A stretch of 64,000 bases of DNA, from positions 22,868 through 86,867 of the forward strand of contig JADNRV010000206.1 of the NCBI GenBank assembly GCA_015499995.1, written 5' to 3'. The stretch comes from Flammula alnicola (taxonomy: Eukaryota > Basidiomycota > Agaricomycetes > Agaricales > Strophariaceae). Below, in pieces: positions 43,254 to 55,017 of this stretch. The notes under the pieces were generated by a model, which saw only the letters and a program-made list of their open reading frames with translations, was not told the DNA's origin and ran no database searches. A program made the position numbers and the translations under genes. Every line of letters begins with the position of its first letter. The first letter of the stretch is position 1.

Positions 43254-46200
43254 ACTGTCATAAGTTCTGAAGACATCGTAAAATCTAGGATCATGATATG
43301 GATCGGATGCGGAAAACTAGAAAACACATGCCGCTTTAATTATTATTTGCAACCGTCTTCGACTCGGTGCAAGTAGTACAAGTCCGCATTTCATTTATGT
43401 AAGAAATGTAAGCGATGGGCTGTCAATGATCTACGTACATACTTTCTTCCACTGGCACGTCCGAGTTCAGAGCAGAGAGCGTTGTATACAGGGATGCCAG
43501 CTGCCCACACGGTACAATGTCGATATTTTCGAAGCTTGACAGAAAGAGAAGCATGACTCGGCGCCATTGGTTTATCAGAGACCTTCCTGGACATGAAGGT
43601 ACCACACGACTCGGAGAAACACCACAGCGTCAGCGTCGACTCGGCGATGGCATCCTGGCATCCTGGCATCCACAATAGGGAATGATGATAAATTGGAGAC
43701 GACACCACAAGACAAATCAGGTGGTGATTTAATTGAGGACATACCTCGCCTGCGCCGGGTCTCCCAACTCGAGGTTTGCAATAGGGAGTCCCAGTGAGTC
43801 CTCGCTAATTATATATGTTAGTAATATCCCACCTCGAGCGACCGATCGCGAATCGGCTGTATTGTTTTATATCACCTCAATCATCTGAGGAAGTCCGAGG
43901 GAGCGTTACATACATTTTTTTGAAACAGAATGAAAATACATTGCGTACCGGTAGCAAATGAGGTTTAGAGGAGCCCAAAATGCAAAGTCCAAGTCCAAGT
44001 TGCTTCGATGTCTATTGTCCGTTACAAAAATAAAAGAATCAGTAGGTGGATGAGCGATCAAAAAAAAATTTGTGGAAATTTGACAAATATCACGATTCTG
44101 CGTCAAAGCCCTGTATGCATCCTCTATGGGCAGCGTGGTTCGCCACCGCAGGCTGGCTGCTGGCATCATCTCATGGTATCCAATAAAATGTACCTTGGTG
44201 TTAATCAAAAATCCGCTGTAACTCAGCTGCTCTCTTCCGTTGAAAAAAAAAAATAATTCAAATACTACCTTTGGCTTCTGGCTTCATCAGAAAGCCCACA
44301 TTAATCAACGTCGATTCTGTCCAAATGCATTGACTCGAAAATAGCTGCGTTGTGTCCGTCAATCCGAAATTCTGTTAGAAATTGTACGCACCCACCTATG
44401 CACAGCTGCCAGGTCATCAAGCAAGGATTATGCCGCCTCTCCTCCGCTCAGAGGTGTGATCGAATCTAAGGCAGGGGAGATTGCTCGCATCTGAATCAAG
44501 CATTATCCACCATAAAAAGAATCATATAACCTGTAAGGACGTTGGCATGTCTGGATGTCATTGACAAGCTTCAAGGACGACGATCAGCGAAGTCACCCCC
44601 GAGTAAGTAAAGGAGGCTTGAGACTTGAGCAGCTGTAGGCCGGAAGTCAGCTGGAGACGTCTAAAGTGGGAATAACTCAAACATGGTAAGCATGCGGCAC
44701 GCAGCGTAAGAATACCACTGGTCCGATCCGAAGGCCGACAGTGTACATGCAATAAATATAAGCAGGTTGGCGTGCATCGTCGGATTTTTGAATCAGTCCC
44801 GCAGCCAGTTACATCTCTGAGATTGCACGGCAAGATGCGGTATGGTAACCAGAGCTGAGAACAGAATTTAAGGAGTAATCCAAGGTCTCTTATTGGCAAG
44901 TGCTAAGTCAAAGACTAGTCCAGGCAAGGCAAAGCAAGTGCAGCCACCCGACGAGCGAGTTCTTCAATAGATCGCACCGGTCGAATCGGCGGCGGCGGCG
45001 GCGACAAGCTACCTGTACGGTGAGAGAAAGCAAGTGAAAGATATCATGATCAAGCTATGGAGCTTATCGTATGTGACATAAGACCGTGTATTCGAGGCTT
45101 GAGTGGTCCCAGGATGGGTTAGAAGAAGGCTTCTGTCCATCCAGTATGCGGTACACAAGCGGTCTGAAACTCACGAAGCCTCGTTTATGGGACATCGCTA
45201 GGCGCTTCTGGTTGCCAGCGAGCATATTTTGTACACATGAGCCATGCTGTGTTCGCAGTGCTGTGCCAGTGTGCGCTGAGCCGTGGCCATGGGTCACAGA
45301 AGACAGAAATCCATTTTTCAATGTCCACGGAACACATTTTGGTTGGCAAGGTGAAGTTCTCAAATGACGACATTGGGAAACTCGTCGCTTCAGAAATAGG
45401 TACTGCGGCACTCGCAACATGGCAGGACCATATTTTTAAAAACGCGTCCCACTGGGTGATAAGCGAACTGCATAACATGATCTTTGAGTGAAGGAAGTCA
45501 GCACATCGGAAAACACGCACCTGATGCATGGTACGACTAAAGCCGCGAGTGCAACATCTATATAAAAAGACGACCACAAAAAATAGGGTCGCTTCATTCT
45601 GATTCCTGAAGGCGGTGATGGTTCGTCCATAACCCGCCTTCCCACCACCTCTTGGATCATACAGCCGCCCCCCTGAAGGGGTTGTGAAGTATGGCACGCG
45701 AACAAATTTCGATATAAGTAATGGCACTAGATTTGTTCTGTACTGCCATGTATCACAAAGTTGGGTGAGCATCGATCTCCGGGTCTCCAGTGTTCTTTCG
45801 CAATTGTAACGCACACCTGGAAGACAGCGTGCACCTCCATGCGCCCATCTACCTGTATTCGAACATGAGGCCGTAAGCAAAAGCTTCATCTTGCGGTATC
45901 CATGGCCTCATGATAGGGACTAAGTATGTTCTAGTAAATAATCAGTTAAGGCAAGTGACAGTGGTTCCGATTAAGCTGGAATGTCGCAATACGCCATCGA
46001 TGCATCGAAATTGATCATGTATACCTGTTACCTGTTACGATGTGAGGTTTTTGTGCTTTTGAACGATATTCATGTTCCAGACGCACCTGATTGGCATACA
46101 CCCAACCGTTACTTTAAAATAGGTCCCATACCGCGGTATGAGAAGAAGCAGGACTTTGAAATCGAGCGGGAAGGCGTCATGGAAGTCAGATAGATGCTCC

Positions 46201-46693
46201 ACATTTTATTCCATGGGTAATCCCGGAATTTTCGGAAGACTGGACTGAACAGGCCATACACAGACGACACAAAATCGACTGAGTAAATCCTGAAGTATGC
46301 AAGGTTGGATCCAGAACTGAATGGGAAGCATCAGGTTCGACTCGTGAAAATGTTTTCGCCGCCAAATTTTCATCCTTGATACTAGGGTATTAGTTTCGTG
46401 GTAGTGCAGAAATCAAATGGGAAGGTTGTGATCTGAGCATACATACATATGGGGACGGGCATTCACAGTTCCATTGATGGCCCATTACTAAGCACACAGC
46501 CACTGAAAAAGTGCGCCGCGCTCGATGATCTTGGGTTTCATCTACGCAAAATCGATTTGCTGCTCGTTGTGAGGCCAATAAAATGCTCAAATCTTTTTAG
46601 AATGCATCGTAGTAATTTAGAAAGTATTTACTGTACATTAGACCAAAAAATTATACTAGAAATAGGTTGAATCAAGATAAATATGACAATAAG
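43254..46693. other. Gene-poor stretch with possible relics
   Basis: About 3.4 kb without a supported gene. Minus-strand frames at 43391-43708, 44558-44899 and 45064-45889 are open for 105-234 codons but overlap in competing frames and lack recognisable motifs. A (GGC)n run lies near 44990-45001. Decayed copies of transposon or gene sequence are possible. Confidence 0.4.
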
Positions 46694-49640
46694 TTAATCT
46701 TCATCCATCTCTGCCTCCTCCTGTTGCTCCCATTCGTCTCTAACCACAACCTGCTCACCTGAAAGCATATCTACATTAGGAACTGCATCACCCTTTTCCA
46801 AAATAAAGGCCTGATACCGAATAAAGATTTCCTCCAATGCCTCTTGTCGTGCGAGCTTTACCGGAAATCTGCTCTTTGGAGGGACATCAGGCAGGCCACG
46901 GAATCGGATGGCGTCGATTTGGTCTCCGAGTTTGGCGACTGTCAAAGCTGGTATGTCACATATTTTTGTGATCAGTACCACCTTAGATAATCTCTCCGCA
47001 TCAGCCTTGATCTTCGTTTGACGCGCCTCCTCTTTTCCCTTTCGAATTCGGGCAACCTCGACTCTATAATCAACAATCGCCTTCCGCCGTTTTTTCTCCA
47101 ACCCGCTAGCATCGATAATACGCGCCTCGCGCATGACATATAGATGGTCTGCTTCGGTAAAGACCACGTCCATATAATCTTGAGTATTGTTGCGTTGAAA
47201 CATTGCCATCGCGTTATATTGATGCAATGTCATTGAAGGTTTGCCTCGGATAACCACTCGATAGCCTCCGAGAGCTCCTTCGTTAACGTCATTCGTAGCT
47301 GGCATCCATGCGAGATGTTTTTCTTCAGCACTTGCTTCGTCGATGAGGCCGCCAGGTGCGAATTCTGAAGAAAAGCGTTCCCAAGTTGCAAGCGCTCCCC
47401 TAAAAAACGCCACGGTCAAGGCTTTTAGATGTGGAAGGGATGACATGAGCTTTACGACAGCCTCAATAGCCTTCGGGTTGTCCCACTCTTTTCCATCAAG
47501 AGTCCCATTGACGTGAGAGATATCCTCCGAGACAAGAAGGTCCGGTTCTTCTATGATTTTCCCAACGAATTCCTTCACTAACTTATGAAGCGGGCCTAGG
47601 TCAAGGATATTGTCAGATTTTGGACCTCGTACGGCTCGCATATATGGTTTGCTGACGGCCTGGGTATAGAGGACCATCGCGCAGAGCTCGGTAAGTGTGG
47701 CCGGATCGCCAAGAGCCTTGAGAACATTGCATTCGATTTGCGTAAGCGTTGCTGCTTGTTTTGACAAGCGAACAAGATGGAGATATTCGATGTGACTATC
47801 GAGATATTGGATTAAATCCGCCGCCGCATCGCCGTGGCTTCCAAAACGAGTGTTACTCGTGTCTGGGAAATGTGTGTAAGCTTTGTCGACCTTCTCCTGA
47901 AAGTAGTGGACGTGTTTGTCTCCCTGTCCCTTCTTATCATCCTTGTTGTTCAGAATGGCGCCAGCGAGTGCGACAGTCTTCACCCCTCCACGCGTTGTCT
48001 GCTCGAAAGCCCTCTGTTCATCTTCACTCAGTGCAGTGTCCAACGGATTAGGCCCGCCAGGTTCGAGAATTTTCCGAAGAGTCGCTGAATTGGCCTTATT
48101 TGCCAGAAGAATGGGTGGAGGAATACCAAGGCGAACCCATTCAAGCATCATCTCCGCGTTCCCGGCTCTGAAACTGTTTTGGTCTTTATGCATACAGCAT
48201 CCAGCCCAGATAAATAGGTCCAATGTCCGACGGTCTTCAGGTGAGAGAGCGTTGTATTCTTCCTGCCCGAGCGCCATGATAATCTCCTGCATTAGCTTCT
48301 TGTCCAGCTTCGCCTGTTCCAGCTGTGAAAGCTTGTTCCATTCCTCCATACCTCCGGCTTGTGCGATTTTCTTCTGATTCCATGCGCCCAAATACTCGAC
48401 GAGCTCTCCGACTGGCATCGACAAGAGCCTATCCTCGCCCAAGTCTTCGATAGCTGACTGATGCTTCTTATCTCCCATTCCTCGTGCGGCGCTTTTCTCT
48501 TTTGATGCATGGTCACCGTTCATAGCTTTGAGGACGTGAAAGAAGTGCCGTATCTTCACATTCTTTTTGAGTATCTGCGCATATGGACTTGCATTGAAAT
48601 ATTTCATAGATTCCTCGATGCAATCGACAAAGCCTTTCACTGCTCCGTCGGCAGTGTGGTCGACAGTCGAATCCACGCACAGTAGACGAATCTGAGGCGT
48701 CGAATTCATGTCAATTGAAAGGTCACCCGTCTTGTAGTCTGGGACACGGAGCGCGATATGGCGGGACTCGAAGTTCACGCCTCGATTCGAGGTACTATCT
48801 GCGCTTATTGTAAGGGCTATTCCGGACATTTTACTGATCAATTTACATATTCTAGAACTGAGATAAATAATGCTTACCTTGCGACTTGCTGATCTCAAAC
48901 CCAATTTGGCATTTCGCCGCAATATATCCTTCGAGAACTGCTCGTGACACCGTCCGTCGACTCGCAGACCTTCCCGAATTCATCTTCACTCCAAGCTCTG
49001 CAGCAAGGCCTGACAAAACATGGCCTACCTTCGATCGAGCGCACCCACTTGCAACCAGCATCCGCATGATCTTGCGCGATGTCACAGAGTATGCGCGTTT
49101 GTTCATGAGCTTGAATGTCGGCGGTTTGGATTCCCGTCGTGCCCGCTTAATAGCATGTTCCCGAACCTGATCTGCCCGAAGGTGTCTCTTCTTGAAGGCC
49201 CTGATCTCCTCTCGATGCTCTCGACGCTCTTGCATTACTTGTTGCTTGAGCTCGTGATGAGCTTTGATTTCCGCGGCTAGTCGTGTCTCCAGGCGGTCTT
49301 TCTGTTTTTCGAGGGTTTCTCTATGTTGTTCAGCCACCTCAAGCTTCTTCGAAAGCATAGTATTGCTTTCTTTCATGCTCTGGACTGTCTGCTGAAGTGT
49401 ATCCTGCTTTCTTATGAGGCGCCGGACCTTCCGTTGAGTATTGGCCAATTTGTTCTTCGTTTCCGCTAATGCCTTCCTTGGTGATGGTGGTCCACGGTTG
49501 GACACCTTTTCTTGAGCTGGCTTCAGTGCTACCTCCTTTTGTGGTTTTGGCTTTAAGCTCCCGTTATTATTCCTTGCCGCCGCAAAATGCTGCTGCTGTG
49601 CTTTTGACCGTTTGGTTAGGGACTTCGGAACTCGACCCAT
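46694..49640 (-). CDS. Transposase-like protein of 961 residues (RNase H-fold, hAT/KDZ-like pattern)
   Basis: Two exons, 48878-49640 and 46694-48816, are joined by a 61-bp intron (GTAAGC..AATAG). Residues 1-130 are basic, and 80-170 form a coiled coil. From about 255 the sequence shows SADST (Asp261), NGDHAS (Asp356), CCMH (Cys461/His464), NTRFGS (Arg578) and NDVNEGALGG (Glu about 767). This is the order of the DDE catalytic triad, the CxxH motif and the RW/RF motif in hAT- and KDZ-type transposases. The C-terminus is Lys/Glu-rich and acidic. Only one intron over 2.9 kb contrasts with the intron-dense neighbours. I could not find terminal repeats, so it may be a domesticated or end-eroded element. 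The start is the first ATG of the basic N-terminus. Confidence 0.65.
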
Positions 49641-50358
49641 TTGCCAACCTCCTATTTTTTTGGTATCTGGTAGTGAGTATTTGATCAATATATATATATG
49701 TTTCTCACTCACCGTCGTAAATCTCTCTCCCTATGCCTCGCGTCGTCGTTTTTTTTGCTTCCGTCGAAGGACACGGCACTTTACACGATCGGTCACATGT
49801 GTGACATACGTGACTCCGTCGTATTCCTTCGTCATTCTTTATGTACCATTTAAATAACAACCACTCGATGGATTCCTTAGATTTTTGGCATACAGCCTAT
49901 TGAGATATATTTCTTTTGAAACTTGTGCTGGGTTTTGAATCTATTGTATGGCAACTTGTAAAATTGAAGTAGTGGAAATCTTTGCGCCACATATGACATC
50001 TGAGCACAAGATTCACAAGATATCCTAATTCAGAACTCGTCTGTCAAGATTTTGTGAAATTTGACCCAGAATTGCGTTCAAAAAAGGTACAGGCGTTTTC
50101 ACTCTTCCCTTTTGGTGGGAAGCCTTAGATACAATCATGTACAAATAAAAGCCGCCCAAAGCGCAGGTGCCCGTCCCCAATACATACCGAAACAAAAAAC
50201 GCGTTGACATGTACTTCACGTGACTGACGCGCGAATATGGCCTGAGGTGGATACTTCCTCAAAGTTACATCCTTACAGATGGGTTGTGAAGGGATATAAG
50301 TACTTATAGAGTTATGCCTAATATAAAATGAATGGAAAGAATTCATTCACCTGCTACT
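49641..50358. other. Intergenic region between the transposase-like gene and COQ6
   Basis: About 0.7 kb upstream of the transposase-like gene and downstream of COQ6. It contains a (TA)n run at 49688-49699 and an inverted CACATGTGTG-type motif near 49795. No gene or clear terminal repeat was seen. Confidence 0.4.
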
Positions 50359-52357
50359 TCACCTTTCTTTGCTGACCAAGTTCTTCAAAGAGCCTACTAC
50401 AACATTTTCAACCGCTCCCTTCACAATCCCGGCAGTGTGCACAGTGGCTGCTAAATTTTGTACGGCATTTCCAGCGAAAGTCCACCAGGCGGATCCTGGG
50501 GCAGATTTTACCGTGGCTTGGGCTCCTGCTGCCATCATGACTCCTGCTTTGACGGAATCCAATTCGTTTAGGACCTCTACACCGACCGATCGAGCCCAGA
50601 CAACTGGTTGACTATCGATCGAATACAATTTGTGAAGTTTATCGCAGGCGGACATGAGTGTATGGTTGGCAAGGTATCGTTCTTGGGTATACGGCAGTAG
50701 GGCCGTATATGAGCCTGGAATTTCACCAATCCCAGATAAGAATATTAGTTTTGTCACTGTTCTTGTCATTTCAGCATACGATCTTACCGATATCTCCTCC
50801 TGTGAGCAAGCTGTTTCGTATGCATTTTGCGAGGCACTCTACATCAGCTAACCCAAGATTTAAGCCTTGACCACCTAGCGGGTGTACGCTGTGCGCCGCA
50901 TCGCCTATAAGCACTGTTCGTGCCCCAGGTCCCTCGCCAATGTACGATTCTGCGTGGTTGAACCGCAAAGGAAATGACGCCGCCGAGGCAGGCTGTATTT
51001 CTGTGACTAAAGGAGGGACGGATTCGGAATCTTCTGGCGGAATTCCAAGGCTCGTTGAGTTGATCAAGGCAGAGGCATAGGCGGAGTTCTGGCCGATCGC
51101 ATGAGCTTGCTCACGCCAGTGGATTTCCTCACGAATTTCGGCAGGAGAAATGGACGAACCACTGACATGAGCATCGAGGATTCGTTTATGTAGATATTTC
51201 ATGGATACATTGGGCAGTCGAAAAGCGGCATTGATCATGCTGACAAGAACATCAAGGTTGCAGGCAAGAAGAGCAGCAGCGAGGGGAGGCTTCGTCGACC
51301 AGACAAGCGAAGAAACGGTCGAAGAAAGGGGAAGAAATGCAATTGGTCCTGTTGGCAAAAAGCGCTGGTATGCAGTTGTATTCGGACCTTCATATGCACC
51401 GCGAGGGGCATGAACCATTGTGGCTACAATTGCCTGAGTGTTATATGCCCACCCGAAGGAAGGTATTCTGGCAAACGACCTAACAGGAGAGTTGAAGCCA
51501 TCGGCGCCAACCTAAAACATTTGTAAGGAAACATTTTTTCGGTGGGGTTTTCGCCTCACCAACAGCCTAGCCCTTATGACTTTCCGGTTGTCGAGATGAA
51601 TCAAAGGCCATCCTCCGCGGTCCTCTGAGTCTTGGACGATAGACGTAACTTTCGTTTGCTGCAAAAGCTGGACTTCAGGGATGCCGTCTAGATGGCGTAA
51701 AAGTCCCCGCTGCAGATTGAAGTTTTCGGTTAAACGAGACATCCCGGGGTTTGAAAGCCCCTGCAACAATTCAGTCGCAGAGAACTCTATACGTGCGTCT
51801 GATATGCCGTCCCACACCTAGCATAATGTCGATCAGAACTCGAATAAGTGTTGGGTATTGAATATGTTTCCTACTTGCAGTTCCTCCACCCCGCAAGTAC
51901 GCCCTTCATCGACATGATTCCAGGCCCCGATGTCTGCCAAAACAGTGAATGATGATTAATTTCCAATCAGGTTTACAATACCTTTCAGAAATGCTTGTGA
52001 GGCGTTGGTGAGCGAGACGACGCGGTTGGAAAACGTCCCAGGTGCCGGATTCCAAGCTTTGATTTTGCTCAGGTCCCCACCTTCGATCAAGGTGATACTA
52101 GCGTTTTGGAGAACGGAAGGAGATGAGCCTAACCACTGTTCAATAAGGCTTTGACTGGATCACAAGAGAGAATCGCTACCCAACGCGCTCGCAAGAGCGA
52201 GTCCAGCCGGTCCACCTCCTACGATCACAATATCACTGTCTATGACATCGGAGGTGACATGAGTTGAAAATACTCTTCTTCGTCTAGTAGAAAGAGAGAA
52301 TTTGAGGGTATTCAAGCCGGCACGACTTGCCCTTGTGGACGTCGCAGTCAAGGACAT
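50359..52357 (-). CDS. COQ6: Ubiquinone biosynthesis flavin monooxygenase
   Basis: Six exons (52180-52357, 51982-52128, 51875-51933, 51560-51817, 50788-51511, 50359-50714) give 573 residues. Coq6 is the mitochondrial FAD enzyme that hydroxylates the coenzyme Q ring at C5. The N-terminus is rich in Arg, Ser and Thr without acids, as in a mitochondrial presequence. It is followed by the FAD dinucleotide fold DIVIVGGGPAGLALA (about residues 42-56). Further family motifs are LVGADGFNSPVR and VLIGDAAHSVHPLGGQGLNLGLAD, which closes the FAD site. An in-frame TGA after the first 60 codons falls inside a normal 51-bp intron, so the gene is intact. It is divergent from SEC6 across only 104 bp. Confidence 0.95.
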
Positions 52358-52461
52358 TAGATCTGGTCGTTGGGCACGTGAACAAACATCGGAACGTTGT
52401 TCAGTTGCAATTGTTAATTCCGAACTCGTCCCTCACTAGGCCTCACTAGTTACAGCCTCCT
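52358..52461. promoter_or_regulatory. Short bidirectional promoter between COQ6 and SEC6
   Basis: Only 104 bp separate the divergent start codons, so both promoters and both 5' untranslated regions must share this DNA. It contains a CACGTG E-box-like element near 52375 and a direct repeat CCTCACTAG (about 52431-52449). No TATA box was seen. Confidence 0.6.
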
Positions 52462-54878
52462 ATGGCAGCCCCCACTGGACCTGTATCCGCTGCTCAGGCT
52501 ATCGGCGAATACCTACAGTCTCCAGATGACCTTGTTAAGGTCTCTGCTTTCCGAAAGAAACTCGAAAAGGAAAAGGCATCAATAGACACGCGCCTGAACA
52601 ACGGTGTCAAGGAGCAATTGCAAGCGACCAGACTTGGTCTCAAGAAGTTCCTGAGCACTCGAGAAAATGTCCAGGTTCTCAAGGATGAAATGATGTCTAT
52701 CGAGAAAGAATGTGAGGATCCTTCCGTTCGGGTTGCGACTTTTGACCAGATCAGTAGGGTAAGCACGTTAACGCTGCGCTTATTTTACATTTATCAGAAT
52801 ACCTAAATCTTCCATAGGTTTCGTTGGTCCATCGTAATTTTGAATCGACGGAAGAAATGGTTAATAATCTTTTGGACATGGCGGCCCAATTGGACGACTT
52901 GGAACAAATGCTTGCTTCCGATAGCAGAGAAATCATAGGGCCTGCACCTAACCTCCTTGTTATCCATTTCCAACTTAACCAGCTCGAGCGCTTTCGGAAC
53001 CAAACCATGCACCAAGCCAAGAAGGCATCGCCGAGCTCTCAGGCCACTTTAACCAGGTGGTTTGAACGTCTGAACAAAGTCATCGCGGAATTCGACGAAT
53101 ACATCGCGCAGCTGGCGCAGAATGTATTGAACCTCGTTCGTGCAGGACACTCTGACGTCGTTGTCAAAATGATCAAAATAGCCGAAGTCGAAGGAAAGGA
53201 AGACGAAAAAGTAAGAGTTTCATGTAAATATCTAGATACATATTCACCTACGTCTCTAGTCTCTCGTGATGCGATTCGTGAAGAAAGCGGCCAAGTTGGA
53301 TGCGGCTCTCAAATTCAGGTCTCTGCAAGCAAATGCCCGAGTGCTCAAACACTACCGTTCCAAGATCACCAAAGCCATTACGCAATCTGTACACGACAAG
53401 GTCGAGGAGGCGTATAAGGGCTCGGAAGATAATCCAGTCGTTTTCCTCGGAAACTTGACCTGGCTCTACCAAGATATTCTTCGCGTCGAAAGCGATGTTG
53501 TTCCATGCTTTCCGGCCGAATACGAGATATATGCGCTATATCTTCGCGAGTATCACAAAGCCCTTAACTCGGTGGTCAAGAAAATTGCCGCCATGAAGTC
53601 AGATGCGAGTATTCTATTGTCACTTTACGAGTGGCTGAAAGAGTACAAATCCAACATGAAGGAACTCAATGTTTCTCCGGATCTACTTGACCCGCCGTTG
53701 CTGGATGGGAAGGAGCAGACGCTCATCGAAGACTACGTGAAACTTATTATCCAGAAACTCGACGAATGGTCTGTTAATCTTATGAAAACCGAAATCGCCG
53801 AATTTACAAAGCGCGATGAGCCACCCGAACTTGACAGCGACGGCCTATACGGTACACAAGGAGGAGTCATTCTGTTTCAAATGGTCAATCAACAGATCGA
53901 CCTGGCGACGGAGAGTGGGCAAGGAGCGATTCTAGCTCGTGTCGTTAGCGAAACCAATCGAGTAATGCGCGGAATCCAGGACCAGTGGTCAAAGGTCGTC
54001 GACGCAGAGTTTAAGAAACAGGTCGAGAAACCCGAGGAGGTCGCTGGTGGCCTTGTGGAATATTGCATTGCATTGGCCAATGATCAAATAAAATCTGCCG
54101 ATTTCGGTGAAGCCCTTCTCGCTCGCATAGAGCCCTTGGTATCAGAAAAGTACCGAGCCCCAATCAACGAACGCCTGAACGACGCCATTGACGGTTATCT
54201 CGACATTGCGAAGAAATGCATGCAGACTCTCATCGACCTCGTATTCAATGATCTGAAACCTGCCACCAAAAATCTCTTCCAGCCTCCTTGGTATGATGGG
54301 ATCATGCGTCAAATCGTCGAGACGATGCGCGACTACATGACAGACTACCAGAGTTATCTCAATTCAGCACTGCTCGAGCTGCTAGTTGAAGATCTTATTG
54401 ACTCTTTCCTGTTGACTTACCTAAATGCACTTGCCAATGCACCGAAGCTGAGGATGCCTGCTGCTGCAGAGCGCTTCAAAGAAGATATCACCGAGGTTTA
54501 TGCTTTCTTCATCACTTTAGCACCAGCACAAGATGTCGAAGCTCGATTCCAAGTACTCGAAATGATCCTCGCCATGCTGGAAGCCTCGAAAGACATCGCC
54601 TTCCTTTCTTTCTGGTCGTTTGCCAAGGTTCACGGTCCCAACATTGCATTCGTAGAAGGAATAATGAAGTCAAGGAGCGATTTCGATCGCTCAGCCGTCA
54701 GCGAGATCATGGATAGCATCAAGCGAAAGGTGAAGGATGAAGGATTGACAGATCGTGAGTTTAATGTTGACTTTCGTACTCTTTATATTGAACTGAACCC
54801 CTCATTCCAGCGGCGGAGCCAACGATCATGAAGAAAGTCAATGTACAAAATGCATTCGCTAGATTCCTTCGGACATAA
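52462..54878 (+). CDS. SEC6: Exocyst complex component Sec6
   Basis: Four exons (52462-52758, 52818-53210, 53260-54754, 54811-54878) give 750 residues; fungal Sec6 proteins are 750-805. The exocyst tethers secretory vesicles to the plasma membrane at growth sites such as hyphal tips. Supporting features are the N-terminal coiled coil (FRKKLEKEKASIDTRL, RENVQVLKDEM), the segments VFLGNLTWLYQDI and MVNQQIDLA, and the C-terminal helical-bundle sequence LLVEDLIDSFLLTYLNALAN. The extreme C-terminus lies on a 68-nt last exon. The protein is all-helical with no catalytic motif, so the assignment rests on overall family resemblance, which is strong. Confidence 0.93.
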
Positions 54879-55017
54879 GCATAAATAGTAGTACAGCATA
54901 TTTTCCTCTTTCTATTCTTTGTCGAACCCACCCCATCTGTAAAGTATTACATCACAGAATTGCATACCCAACATACCGTACACACACTAAATTATTACTT
55001 CTTGTGTCTGTAATTAT

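Noticed and set aside
45185..45889. 234-codon minus-strand frame
   Set aside because: Three frames are open over the same interval, none with a recognisable domain, and an apparent signal-like start is not followed by a coherent protein.
45981..46193. 70-codon plus-strand frame starting with ATG
   Set aside because: Too short, without motif or splice evidence.
48817..48922. Separate start at 48922 for the long second frame of the transposase-like gene
   Set aside because: A 61-bp intron joins it in phase to the upstream basic, coiled-coil exon, and the motif SADST directly follows the acceptor.
52141..52190. In-frame TGA in the first part of COQ6 suggesting a pseudogene
   Set aside because: The stop lies within a 51-bp intron (GTAGCG..TTAG) whose removal restores the family sequence SALGSSPSVLQN.
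53889..54080. Minus-strand frame within SEC6
   Set aside because: It is antisense to a long conserved exon.
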